DNA of 64,000 bases. Origin: Paenibacillus sp. FSL R5-0490. Lineage in GTDB: Bacteria; Bacillota; Bacilli; Bacillales; Cytobacillaceae. Below are positions 41,882-50,697 of the stretch, one piece after another (within the stretch, counting starts at the first letter, position 1; each line of letters starts with the position of its first letter). The notes beneath the pieces were generated by a model. The model saw nothing but the letters and a program-made list of their open reading frames with translations. It was not told where the DNA came from and did not search any database. The translations under genes were made by a program, and so were the position numbers. Where the stretch lies: assembly GCF_001956215.1 (NCBI RefSeq), contig NZ_MRTQ01000002.1, forward strand, positions 1 through 64,000, written 5' to 3'.

Positions 41882-42876
41882 TGAAAACAGCAGTTGGAGC
41901 AAAAACCATGACATTAGTTCAAGCCATTACGGATGCTTTAGATACTATGCTGAATGAAAAGGAAGAGGTTTTGCTGCTGGGCGAGGATATCGGAAGGAAC
42001 GGCGGAGTTTTCCGTGCAACCGAGGGTCTCCAGGCCAAGTATGGCGAAGGCCGTGTTATCGATACACCTTTGAGTGAAGCAGGTTTTGTCGGAGCGGGGA
42101 TCGGAATGGCTGTTAATGGATTTTTGCCGGTGATCGAAATTCAGTTTCTCGGCTTTATCTATCCTGCATATGAACAAATCATGACACATGCTTCAAGGCT
42201 TCGGATGCGGACAATGGGACATTTTACTGTTCCGATGGTAATAAGGGCTCCATATGGTGCGGGGGTTAGGGCTCCGGAAATTCACTGTGATTCCACAGAA
42301 GCTATTTTCACTCATATGCCCGGCATCAAGGTCGTCTGCCCATCCAGTCCTTATGATGCCAAAGGATTGCTGATTGCTGCGATTGAAGACCCGGATCCGG
42401 TTCTGTTTCTTGAGCCGATGCGCTGCTATCGTTCGGCCAGGGAGGAAGTGCCTGAAGGGAAGTATACGGTTGAAATAGGAAAAGGCAAAAAACTCATGGA
42501 TGGGGACGATGTAACGGTTATTACATGGGGAGCAATGGTGCCAGAGGCTATGAAAGCGGCAAAGCAGATGAAAGAAAATAACGTACATTGTGATGTCATT
42601 GATTTAAGAACCCTATTTCCGCTGGATAAAGACATGATTGCAGAATCTGTCCAAAAAACAGGGAGAACGGTTATTGTTCATGAAGCTCATGCCACCGGCG
42701 GAGTCGGAAATGATGTGCTTGCCATCATTAATGATACATCCTTTTTATATCAGAAAGCACCTGTCGAACGGGTTACTGGATTTGATGCGCCAGTTCCATA
42801 CTTTGGTTTTGAGGACCATTACCTGCCAACTCCGGCAAGGATTCAGCAGGCAATAGAAAAAGTAATGAAGTTTTAG
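41881..42876 (+). CDS. 2-oxoacid dehydrogenase E1 component, beta subunit
   Basis: 331 residues. Transketolase-like pyrimidine-binding domain with TLVQAITDALDTML, LLGEDIGRNGGVFRAT and DTPLSEAGFVGAGIGMA (catalytic Glu region), then the C-terminal transketolase domain (EVPEGKYTVEIGKGK to VIDLRTLFPLD). Forms an alpha2beta2 E1 with the upstream gene. ATG at 41881 with GGAGG upstream; the frame open from 41824 runs inside E1 alpha. Followed after 11 bases by E2. Confidence 0.93.
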   Translation: MKTAVGAKTMTLVQAITDALDTMLNEKEEVLLLGEDIGRNGGVFRATEGLQAKYGEGRVIDTPLSEAGFVGAGIGMAVNGFLPVIEIQFLGFIYPAYEQIMTHASRLRMRTMGHFTVPMVIRAPYGAGVRAPEIHCDSTEAIFTHMPGIKVVCPSSPYDAKGLLIAAIEDPDPVLFLEPMRCYRSAREEVPEGKYTVEIGKGKKLMDGDDVTVITWGAMVPEAMKAAKQMKENNVHCDVIDLRTLFPLDKDMIAESVQKTGRTVIVHEAHATGGVGNDVLAIINDTSFLYQKAPVERVTGFDAPVPYFGFEDHYLPTPARIQQAIEKVMKF

Positions 42877-42887
42877 GAGGAGAAGCC

Positions 42888-44111
42888 GTGGAGGTGAAAC
42901 TGCACGATATTGGTGAAGGAATGACGGAAGCGGATATTAATTGCTTTTTAGTTAAGCCGGGGGATGCAGTGAAAGCAGACGATCCGCTTGTTGAAGTACA
43001 AACTGATAAAATGACTGCTGAAATACCTGCCCCGAGAGCAGGCATTATTAAGGAATTTAAAGTGCAGCCTGGCGATACGGTTAAAGTGGGTTCCACCATT
43101 TTAATTTTAGAATCGGCTGGTGAGGAAGGCGCTGAAAAAGAGAATGCCGTTTCTATTCCTGTCTACACAGATTCGCCGCAGAAGCAAAAGTATTCTTTTG
43201 TGGCATTCAAAGGAAAACGGGTTCTTGCTTCTCCGTTCACAAGAAAAATAGCGCGCGATAATGAAATTGATATTGAGAAAATCACGGGAACAGGTCCTGC
43301 TGGCCGAATTTTAGATGAAGACATCTATCAGTATATAGCTTCCCTTCAAACGAAGCCGGCCCATGATGAACAGGAGCAAGCAGTTTTGAAGGATAATACA
43401 AAAACGCCCCCTGCTGAGAAAGAAATCATTCCGTTTAGGGGCAGACGAAAGCAGATTGCCAAGAAAATGGCACAATCACTCTTTAACATTCCCCATTGTA
43501 CACATTTTGAAGAGATTGATGTAACCGAGCTGATTGCTTTCAGAAAAGATCTTAAGCTTCTAAACCTAAATATATCTGCTACAGCCTTTTTCCTGAAGGC
43601 TTTATCAATTTGCCTGAAAGAATTTCCTGTGTTCAATGCAGTGCTGCATGAAGAAAAGGAAGAAATACATTTGGCAGGTGAACATCATATCGGTATTGCG
43701 GTTGATACGGACGAAGGTCTAATCGTTCCGGTTATAAAGCATGTCGAAAATAAAACAATCAGAGAAATTCATGCAGAAATGAAACAGCTTACGGCAAAAG
43801 CAGTGGAGAATAAGCTTTCTGTTAAAGAAATATCTGGCGGGACATTCACAATCAGCAATGTGGGGCCGCTTGGGGGAAGCTTTGGAGCGACTCCGATTAT
43901 CCAGCATCCTCAAACCGCTTTGGTATCTTTCCATAAAACAAAAAAGATGCCTGTTGTGACCGATGATGACCAGATTGTCATTCGGTCGATGATGAATATA
44001 TCTATGTCCTTTGATCATAGAGTTGCAGACGGGGCGACAGCTGTACGCTTTACAAACCGCTTTGCTGAATTGATTAAAAATCCGAAAATGCTTGTTCTGG
44101 AGATGGTATAA
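42888..44111 (+). CDS. 2-oxoacid dehydrogenase E2 component (dihydrolipoamide acyltransferase)
   Basis: 407 residues. N-terminal lipoyl domain (1-77) with the lipoylated Lys in VQTDKMTAEIPAP, a linker, a peripheral-subunit-binding domain (about 105-140: ASPFTRKIARDNEIDIEKITGTGPAGRI), a second linker, then the catalytic acyltransferase domain (about 175-407) ending in SFDHRVADGA with the catalytic His. One lipoyl domain, as in BCKDH and many PDH E2 chains. It would transfer the acyl group, here possibly phenylacetyl, to CoA. GTG start after AGGAGGAG. Confidence 0.93.
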   Translation: MEVKLHDIGEGMTEADINCFLVKPGDAVKADDPLVEVQTDKMTAEIPAPRAGIIKEFKVQPGDTVKVGSTILILESAGEEGAEKENAVSIPVYTDSPQKQKYSFVAFKGKRVLASPFTRKIARDNEIDIEKITGTGPAGRILDEDIYQYIASLQTKPAHDEQEQAVLKDNTKTPPAEKEIIPFRGRRKQIAKKMAQSLFNIPHCTHFEEIDVTELIAFRKDLKLLNLNISATAFFLKALSICLKEFPVFNAVLHEEKEEIHLAGEHHIGIAVDTDEGLIVPVIKHVENKTIREIHAEMKQLTAKAVENKLSVKEISGGTFTISNVGPLGGSFGATPIIQHPQTALVSFHKTKKMPVVTDDDQIVIRSMMNISMSFDHRVADGATAVRFTNRFAELIKNPKMLVLEMV

Positions 44112-45554
44112 ATGGTAGTTGGAGAACTGGCACATGAGCGTGATGTCATCGTAATCGGCGGCGGCCCAGGGGGCTATCATGCAGCGATTCGCGCTGCTCA
44201 GCTGGGACGAAATGTTACATTAGTTGAACATGATCAGCTTGGCGGGATCTGTTTAAATAAAGGCTGCATACCTTCCAAGATCCTCACACAGTCTGCTGAA
44301 AAATTCACTTCATTCCAGGAAGGGGAAAATTGGGGGCTTGAAGGAGGAAATATTTCATTAAACTTAAACAAGCTCCAGGAATACAAGCAGAAGAAAATTA
44401 AGGAGCTGCGGGCAGGAATTGAAGCTCTCTGTCAAGCTAATAAAATAGAAGTTCTCAATGGTTCAGCCTTTTTTCTGTCAGAGGACAAGATTGGCATCGA
44501 AAAAGGAGACCAATTTGATGTTTTCCGATTTCAGAATGCCATCATTGCGACTGGCGGGAGACCGGAAAAGCCTCTTTGGACTAGAGAGTTAAGTGAAATG
44601 GTATTAGATCAGCATTCCATTTCAAATTTGAGTGAAATACCCGATAAACTATTAATTTATGGCAGTGATTACATTGCCCTCGAAATAGGTATGGCCTATC
44701 AGGCTCTGGGATCTAGTGTTACTCTGATCCTCGAAGATGGGAAAGAGGATTTTGATTTTGATCAGTCCATTTGCAGGGAACTGAAGAGGATTTTAAAAAA
44801 GAAAAAGATAGACATTGTAAGAAACTCGGATGTATTGGAACTGCAGACTAATGAAGGACTGTTAACAGTAACTTTTGAGAGTAAAGGAAAAAGAGAAACC
44901 ATTTCAGGCACACATCTATTTGTTTCATCTTCCATTCGACCAAATACTGACCAGCTGGGACTCTCCCGTATAGGGGTGGAGCAATGTGAAGCAGGGTTTA
45001 TTAAGGTTGACGGTCAAAGCAGGACAACACAGAAACATATTTTCGCAGCCGGTGATGTAACAGAAGGTCCTGCACTTGCTGTAAAAGCTATCAAACAAGG
45101 AAAAACAGCCGCTGAAGCAATTGCGGGAATTAAATCGGAATCAGATTTCCACTTCATTCCGATTGCTGCACATACACAGCCTCCTATTGCGAGTGCCGGG
45201 TTAACGGAACAGGAAGCCATTAACATGGGCTATGACATTGAAATTGGTGTATCCTCATTATCTGCCAACGGATTCAGCACATTGAGCGGGAAAAAAGACG
45301 GATTTATAAAAGTGATCAGCTGCAGGGAAAAACAAGTTCTTCTGGGGATCCACATGGTAGGCCACGGAGCAATAGAACTAATTTCCGCCGGAATTACTGC
45401 ATTGGAAATGGGAGCAAGGGATGAAGATTTAATTTTCCCTAACTACCCGCATCCAAGTGTAAATGAAGGCTTGCTGGAAGCTGTAGAAGCTTTAAAGAAT
45501 TTGGCTGTTCACATACCGCCCCCAAAGCAAAAAACGCAAAAAGTGAAAGTGTAA
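44112..45554 (+). CDS. Dihydrolipoyl dehydrogenase (E3)
   Basis: 480 residues. FAD-binding GGGPGGYHAA near the start, redox-active disulfide in GGICLNKGCIPSK, NAD-binding domain, FAD segment TTQKHIFAAGDVTEGPALA and the C-terminal dimerisation domain with YPHPSVNE holding the catalytic His. It reoxidises the E2 lipoyl group with NAD. The ATG directly follows the E2 stop. A dedicated E3 copy completes a self-contained four-gene complex. Confidence 0.93.
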   Translation: MVVGELAHERDVIVIGGGPGGYHAAIRAAQLGRNVTLVEHDQLGGICLNKGCIPSKILTQSAEKFTSFQEGENWGLEGGNISLNLNKLQEYKQKKIKELRAGIEALCQANKIEVLNGSAFFLSEDKIGIEKGDQFDVFRFQNAIIATGGRPEKPLWTRELSEMVLDQHSISNLSEIPDKLLIYGSDYIALEIGMAYQALGSSVTLILEDGKEDFDFDQSICRELKRILKKKKIDIVRNSDVLELQTNEGLLTVTFESKGKRETISGTHLFVSSSIRPNTDQLGLSRIGVEQCEAGFIKVDGQSRTTQKHIFAAGDVTEGPALAVKAIKQGKTAAEAIAGIKSESDFHFIPIAAHTQPPIASAGLTEQEAINMGYDIEIGVSSLSANGFSTLSGKKDGFIKVISCREKQVLLGIHMVGHGAIELISAGITALEMGARDEDLIFPNYPHPSVNEGLLEAVEALKNLAVHIPPPKQKTQKVKV

Positions 45555-45561
45555 ATTCCTT

Positions 45562-45581
45562 TAATGCAGAAGTGCATTATA
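45562..45581 (+). terminator. Possible weak terminator after E3 gene
   Basis: Stem TAATGC with GCATTA and a short loop, followed by a T-poor region; termination strength is doubtful. Confidence 0.35.
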
Positions 45582-45597
45582 GCTTTAACTTGAACTC

Positions 45598-45627
45598 TTG
45601 AGAACATTTACACGTTTCCTATATGAT
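45598..45627 (+). promoter_or_regulatory. Candidate promoter of hppD
   Basis: TTGAGA (45598-45603), 18-bp spacer, TATGAT (45622-45627), about 40 bases before the hppD start codon. Confidence 0.45.
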
Positions 45628-45667
45628 GAATTCAAAATATTATTAATATTAAAACGGAGGGGTTAGC

Positions 45668-46783
45668 ATGCAAGATGAAAAATTATTGAAAGAACAAAAG
45701 GCAGACGATTTCTTTCCTGTGGAGGAGGTAGATTATTTAGAAATCTATTCAGGAAATGCAAAACAATCCTGCCATTATTTCTGCACAGCTTTCGGTTTTA
45801 AGCCAGTTGCTTATTCCGGTCTGGAAACCGGCAATAGAGAAACAGTCTCTTATGTCCTTCAGCAGAGAAAGATTCGCCTGGTGATCACAGGAACGTTAAA
45901 TGACAGTTCCAGAGTTTCAAATTTCATTCATAAGCATGGAGATGGTGTAAAAGATATAGCATTAGCTGTTGATGATGTTGAAAAGGCTTACAAAGCAGCG
46001 GTTGAAAGAGGTGCAATCGAAATACAGCCTCCAGCTGAGATAAAAGATGAGCACGGCACAGTCAAAAAGGCAGTAATTGGTACATATGGAGATACCATTC
46101 ATACACTTGTTGAACGGAATGATTATAAAGGGGTATTCATGCCTGGCTTTGAGCCTTATCAAACTGAAGTACCATTTGAGGATGCAGGTTTTATCGGCGT
46201 CGACCATGTGGTTGGAAATGTAGAGAGAATGGAGGAATGGGTGAATTATTATGCTAATGTAATGGGCTTCAAGGAAATGAAGCACTTTACAGATAAAGAC
46301 ATTACAACAGAATATTCCGCTCTGATGTCCAAGGTTATGCATAATGGAGGCAGAATTAAGTTCCCGATTAACGAGCCTGCAGAAGGGAAGCGCAAATCCC
46401 AGATTGAAGAATACCTTGAATACTACAACGGGCCTGGAGTACAGCATCTGGCCATTCTAACAGAAGATATTGTCAGCACTGTCAGCATCCTCCGAAAAAA
46501 TGGGGTGGAGTTCTTAAGCACTCCTGATTCTTATTATGAAATGCTTTCTGAGCGTGTAGGGAAAATTGATGAAGAGATAGACAAATTGAAGGAATTAAAT
46601 ATTCTCGTTGACCGCGATGACGAAGGCTATTTGCTTCAAATTTTCACGAAACCGATCGTAGACCGTCCGACCCTATTCATTGAAATCATTCAGCGTAAAG
46701 GTGCCAGAGGGTTTGGTGAAGGCAACTTTAAAGCACTCTTTGAATCTATTGAACGTGAGCAGGAAAGACGGGGGAATTTATAA
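45668..46783 (+). CDS. hppD: 4-hydroxyphenylpyruvate dioxygenase
   Basis: Non-haem iron enzyme that turns 4-hydroxyphenylpyruvate into homogentisate with O2. 371 residues built of two VOC-fold halves. The C-terminal half carries the iron ligands: about His180 (GVDHVVG), His260 (GVQHLAI) and Glu339 (LFIEIIQRKGARGFGEGNF). The final GFGEGNFKALFE motif is diagnostic for the family. AACGGAGGGG precedes the ATG. A strong terminator separates it from the aminotransferase gene. Together with the genes to 50663 it forms a tyrosine-to-fumarate route. Confidence 0.96.
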   Translation: MQDEKLLKEQKADDFFPVEEVDYLEIYSGNAKQSCHYFCTAFGFKPVAYSGLETGNRETVSYVLQQRKIRLVITGTLNDSSRVSNFIHKHGDGVKDIALAVDDVEKAYKAAVERGAIEIQPPAEIKDEHGTVKKAVIGTYGDTIHTLVERNDYKGVFMPGFEPYQTEVPFEDAGFIGVDHVVGNVERMEEWVNYYANVMGFKEMKHFTDKDITTEYSALMSKVMHNGGRIKFPINEPAEGKRKSQIEEYLEYYNGPGVQHLAILTEDIVSTVSILRKNGVEFLSTPDSYYEMLSERVGKIDEEIDKLKELNILVDRDDEGYLLQIFTKPIVDRPTLFIEIIQRKGARGFGEGNFKALFESIEREQERRGNL

Positions 46784-46794
46784 CTTTTCAGCTT

Positions 46795-46823
46795 AAAAGG
46801 GAGAAAGCATTTCTCCCTTTTTT
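46795..46823 (+). terminator. Terminator after hppD
   Basis: A 12-bp perfect stem AAAAGGGAGAAA with TTTCTCCCTTTT and a 3-base loop. Only 27 bases remain before the aminotransferase start. Confidence 0.85.
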
Positions 46824-46850
46824 AATAAATTTAAGAAGGAGGCAATCCAG

Positions 46851-47945
46851 ATGGCTAGAATCCAGACAAAAAGCGCTGTGGAGAAGATTGTTTCTTATCC
46901 GCTTGGCAGTTCGCCGGAAGAGATCAAAGAAAAGTACAATTTAATGGCTGTCCGGAAAATGTCTGATAATGAAAATGTGTATGGCTGTTCACCCGAAGTC
47001 AAAAACAGCATCAGCAAAGCGATGAACAGTCTTTACTTTTACCCGGATGGCACTGTTTCCCTGCTCAAACGCAAGCTGGCGGGATTCTATAATATAAGTG
47101 AAGATAACTTTCTGGTCAGCAATGGTTCAGAAGAGATCATCCGATTATTGACTAGAGCATACATAAGTGCTGGAGATGAAGCTATTATGGCGCAGAATAC
47201 ATTTCCTCGGTATGAAACAAACGTCCTGATTGAAGGAGGCAGTGCGATAACAGTACCGCTGCAAAATGGAACACATAACTTAAGTGCCATGTACGAGAAG
47301 ATAAACGAAAAAACAAAAATGGTGTTTATCTGCAATCCGAACAATCCTACTGGAACCATAGTCGGAAAATCAGAACTGCTGCAATTCATTGATAAAGTTC
47401 CTTCTCATATCCTTATTATTCTTGATGAAGCATACTATGAATATGTGAATTCCGAGGATTATCCTCACTCTATTCCGCTTCTTGCACAGAGGTCTAACTT
47501 AATCATTCTAAGGACTTTCTCTAAAATCTACGGCCTTGCCGGTCTCCGTGTCGGCTATGGAATCATGGATCCGGAGATCGTGAATGACCTTCAAAAGGTA
47601 AAAGATGTTTTTAATGTCAACCACCTGGCACAGGCAGCGGCTTCTGCAGCACTAAATGATCAGGACTTTATAAAGGATTGTGCACAAAAAAATGCCGAAG
47701 AGATGAAATTTGTGTGCCAAAAACTAACTGAATTGCATGTCGGCTATTTTCCTTCCCAAACTAATTTTATATATATTTTCAGCCAGCTTCCTATTGCAGA
47801 TAACTTGATTGCAAATGGCTTAGTGGTCCGGAAAATGAGGCTTGACGGCTTTGTTGATGCTTTTCGGATGACTTTAGGAACGAGAGAAGATAACGAGGCG
47901 GCATTGGCTGTAATACACAAACTTCTGAATGAAAAGGCGGTGTAG
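46851..47945 (+). CDS. HisC-like aminotransferase, probably aromatic
   Basis: 364-residue class I/II PLP aminotransferase of the histidinol-phosphate aminotransferase type. PLP Lys225 sits in LRTFSKIYGLAGLRVGYG; other motifs are FICNPNNPTGTI and ILDEAYYEYV. HisC-type enzymes in bacilli also act on tyrosine and phenylalanine. Its place between hppD and the homogentisate genes points to tyrosine transamination to 4-hydroxyphenylpyruvate, not histidine synthesis. RBS AAGGAGG. Followed after five bases by the flavin reductase gene. Confidence 0.85.
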   Translation: MARIQTKSAVEKIVSYPLGSSPEEIKEKYNLMAVRKMSDNENVYGCSPEVKNSISKAMNSLYFYPDGTVSLLKRKLAGFYNISEDNFLVSNGSEEIIRLLTRAYISAGDEAIMAQNTFPRYETNVLIEGGSAITVPLQNGTHNLSAMYEKINEKTKMVFICNPNNPTGTIVGKSELLQFIDKVPSHILIILDEAYYEYVNSEDYPHSIPLLAQRSNLIILRTFSKIYGLAGLRVGYGIMDPEIVNDLQKVKDVFNVNHLAQAAASAALNDQDFIKDCAQKNAEEMKFVCQKLTELHVGYFPSQTNFIYIFSQLPIADNLIANGLVVRKMRLDGFVDAFRMTLGTREDNEAALAVIHKLLNEKAV

Positions 47946-47950
47946 GGCAT

Positions 47951-48571
47951 ATGGAATTAAATCCACAGAGTCTTGAGTGGAAAGACGCATATAAGCTGAT
48001 GGTTGGCTCAATTCTGCCGCGTCCTATTGCGTTTGTAACCACTATGGACACAGATGGAAATGTAAATGCAGCTCCATTCAGCTTTTTTACTGCCATATGT
48101 GCAGATCCGATGCTGATTTGCTTTTCACCGATGCGAAAAGGGACAGATGGCTCTAAGAAAGATACGCTTGCTAATATTGAAGCCACCAGGGAATTCGTTA
48201 TTAACATTGTCAGTGAAGACTTTACCGAAAAGATGAATATTTGTGCAGCGGATTATCCGGCTGGTACAGACGAACTTGATGCAGCAGGGCTCGAAAAAGA
48301 AAACAGTGCCGCTGTTAAGCCGCCTCGGGTTAAAGAATCAAAAGTCCATTTGGAATGCAGTCTCTATCAGGTACTTCATTTTGGAGAACATCCCGGTTCA
48401 GGAAGCCTGGTGATTGGAAAAGTGGAGCATGTGCATGTTGCTGAAGAGCTTTACGAAAATGGAAGGATTAATTCCGAAAAGCTGAAGCCTGTTGGCCGGA
48501 TGGCAGGACATATCTATACCAGGCCAATGACTGATGTATTTGAATTGATCCGAAAAACGGACCCAAGGTGA
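47951..48571 (+). CDS. Flavin reductase family protein
   Basis: 206 residues, flavin-reductase-like split-barrel domain (PF01613): YKLMVGSILPRPIAFVTTMDTDGNVNAAPFSFF near the start, SRK-like ATREFVINIVSEDF in the middle. Such proteins bind FMN and either supply reduced flavin to a monooxygenase or act alone. No flavin monooxygenase gene is in the window, so its partner is unknown. The gene is tightly packed between the aminotransferase and FAH genes, so it is probably part of tyrosine catabolism. Confidence 0.82.
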   Translation: MELNPQSLEWKDAYKLMVGSILPRPIAFVTTMDTDGNVNAAPFSFFTAICADPMLICFSPMRKGTDGSKKDTLANIEATREFVINIVSEDFTEKMNICAADYPAGTDELDAAGLEKENSAAVKPPRVKESKVHLECSLYQVLHFGEHPGSGSLVIGKVEHVHVAEELYENGRINSEKLKPVGRMAGHIYTRPMTDVFELIRKTDPR

Positions 48572-48575
48572 TGCC

Positions 48576-49499
48576 ATGAAATTCATAACCTTTCAAAAAC
48601 CGGATGGATCTATAAGAGCGGGCTGGCTGAAGAATGAGGAGTATGCTGTTGATATGCATGAAGCGACCAATGGTGTTCTGCCAAAAACAATGCTGGCATT
48701 CCTTGAGAATCATGAGTTTTTTATGGAATACCTGTCTTCCAGCAAAAAACTGAAGAACACAGATAAAGGGGTATATCCTTTATCCGAAGTGAACTTAATG
48801 GCTCCACTGCCAAATCCCAAAAGCTTTCGGGATTTCTATGCTTTTGAAGAACACGTAAAAACGGCAAGAGATAACCGCGGACTTGATATGATATCCGAAT
48901 GGTATGAAATACCCGTCTTTTATTTTTCAAATCATCTGAGCATTAAGGGGCCAAATGAAGAAATTTCGCGTCCCAAGCATTGCGAATGGCTTGATTACGA
49001 GCTCGAAATTGCTTGTATCATCGGCAAAGAAGGAAAGGATATTAAAGCTTCCGATGCGGATGATTATATATTTGGGTATTGCATCCTGAATGACTGGAGT
49101 GCAAGAGATATTCAGCGAAAAGAAATGAAGGTAGGTCTTGGCCCTGCCAAAGGGAAGGATTTTGCCACTTCCGTCGGGCCATATATCGTTACAAAGGATG
49201 AGCTTGAGAATTTCCGTGTTGAAAATGGCTATGATTTGCTGATGACAGCAAAAGTCAACGGAACTCTTCTTTCAGAAGGGAATATGCAGGATATCTACTA
49301 TTCCTTTTACGAAATGATTGAGCGGGCTTCAGATGGTGTAACCCTCTGTCCAGGTGAAATGATAGGCTCCGGGACTGTTGGCAGCGGCTGCATTCTTGAG
49401 CTGGGCACGGATGTGCACCGCTGGCTGAAACCTGGAGATGAGGTTGAGCTTGAGATTAGCAATCTCGGAATATTAAAAAATCGAATTGCAAATGAGTGA
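48576..49499 (+). CDS. Fumarylacetoacetate hydrolase family protein
   Basis: 307 residues, FAH C-terminal fold. Motifs: PNPKSFRDFYAFEEHVKTA, LDYELEIACIIGKEGKDI with metal-binding Glu residues, GYCILNDWSARDIQ and GSGTVGSGCILELG. In this operon it is expected to cleave fumarylacetoacetate to fumarate and acetoacetate, the last step of homogentisate breakdown. FAH-family proteins also act on other acylpyruvates, so the call rests partly on context. Starts four bases after the flavin reductase stop. Confidence 0.9.
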   Translation: MKFITFQKPDGSIRAGWLKNEEYAVDMHEATNGVLPKTMLAFLENHEFFMEYLSSSKKLKNTDKGVYPLSEVNLMAPLPNPKSFRDFYAFEEHVKTARDNRGLDMISEWYEIPVFYFSNHLSIKGPNEEISRPKHCEWLDYELEIACIIGKEGKDIKASDADDYIFGYCILNDWSARDIQRKEMKVGLGPAKGKDFATSVGPYIVTKDELENFRVENGYDLLMTAKVNGTLLSEGNMQDIYYSFYEMIERASDGVTLCPGEMIGSGTVGSGCILELGTDVHRWLKPGDEVELEISNLGILKNRIANE

Positions 49500-49508
49500 G
49501 GTGGAAAT

Positions 49509-50663
49509 ATGTTTTATCGCCAAATGGGGAAGATCCCGCACAAACGCCATACAACCTTCAAAAAATCGGATGGAACCCTATACAGGGAACAGGTAATGGG
49601 GACAAAAGGTTTTTCCGGCACCCAATCCATTCTTTATCATCACTATATGCCGACTGAAGTAGCAAGAACTGAACTGATCGGAAAATATGTTCCAGAGTAT
49701 GAAGATCAGGAGAGCTTAAAGCATCGGCATTTGTTTACAGATCAAATTGAAAAGAAAGGGGATGCACTTTCAGCAAGGGAATATCTACTCGGGAATGATG
49801 ACCTTTTAATAGGCACCATAAATATTACTGATCCGATGAAAAGCTTTTACCGGAATGGCGATGGAGATGAGATGCTCTACATTCACTATGGAACCGGAAA
49901 AGTTGAGACCATGTTCGGAACTTTATCCTATCGCCCGGGAGACTATGTCATTATTCCGATTGGCACTATTTACCGCGTGATTCCGGATAAAGAGCAGCTG
50001 ACTAAAGTGCTCCTTGTGGAGTCTTTCAGCCAGATTACAACACCAAGAAGATACCGGAATGAGTATGGGCAGCTGCTTGAGCATAGTCCATTTTGCGAAC
50101 GGGATATTCAGGGACCGGAGACATTGGAAACATATGATCAAAAAGGAGAATATGAAGTTATTACGAAAACAAGGGGATACTTGCATTCCCATATTCTGAA
50201 TCATCACCCGCTTGATGTAGTGGGCTGGGACGGCTATCTTTATCCGTGGGTCTTTAATATAGAAGATTTTGAACCGATTACCGGAAGAGTGCATCAGCCT
50301 CCACCGGTCCATCAGACATTTGAAGGACATAACTTTGTTGTGTGTTCCTTTGTTCCCAGATTATATGACTATCATCCAGAGGCCATCCCTGCTCCTTATT
50401 ATCACAGCAATGTCAACAGTGATGAACTGCTATACTATGTGGAAGGCAATTTCATGAGCAGAAAGGGGATTAGAGAAGGCTCCATCACCCTTCATCCAAG
50501 CGGGATTCCACATGGGCCTCATCCGGGAAAAACTGAAGCCAGCATCGGGAAAAAGGAAACACTCGAACTTGCTGTCATGATTGATACATTCAAGCCCTTA
50601 AAACTGGTGAAAAACGCTAAGTTAATTGAAGATGAAAATTACATGTTCACATGGGTTGAATAG
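49509..50663 (+). CDS. hmgA: Homogentisate 1,2-dioxygenase
   Basis: Opens the aromatic ring of homogentisate to maleylacetoacetate. 384 residues, cupin fold. N-terminal MGKIPHKRHTTFKKSDG is typical of the Gram-positive form, and the metal ligands lie in the C-terminal cupin region: HQPPPVHQTFEG, YYHSNVNSDELLYYVEG (His and Glu) and HPSGIPHGPHPG. RBS GAGGTGG. It ends the operon, with a strong bidirectional terminator after it. Confidence 0.94.
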   Translation: MFYRQMGKIPHKRHTTFKKSDGTLYREQVMGTKGFSGTQSILYHHYMPTEVARTELIGKYVPEYEDQESLKHRHLFTDQIEKKGDALSAREYLLGNDDLLIGTINITDPMKSFYRNGDGDEMLYIHYGTGKVETMFGTLSYRPGDYVIIPIGTIYRVIPDKEQLTKVLLVESFSQITTPRRYRNEYGQLLEHSPFCERDIQGPETLETYDQKGEYEVITKTRGYLHSHILNHHPLDVVGWDGYLYPWVFNIEDFEPITGRVHQPPPVHQTFEGHNFVVCSFVPRLYDYHPEAIPAPYYHSNVNSDELLYYVEGNFMSRKGIREGSITLHPSGIPHGPHPGKTEASIGKKETLELAVMIDTFKPLKLVKNAKLIEDENYMFTWVE

Positions 50664-50697
50664 AAAAAAGCACTTTCCTTTTGGAGAGTGCTTTTTT
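50664..50697. terminator. Bidirectional terminator
   Basis: A 15-bp stem (50664-50678 with 50683-50697, one mismatch) between convergent hmgA and degV-like genes. Confidence 0.85.

Noticed and set aside
25622-50663. Aromatic island as a genomic island with mobile genes
   Set aside because: No integrase, transposase, tRNA-end repeat or obvious codon or base shift was seen at either end; recent transfer is not supported by the window alone.
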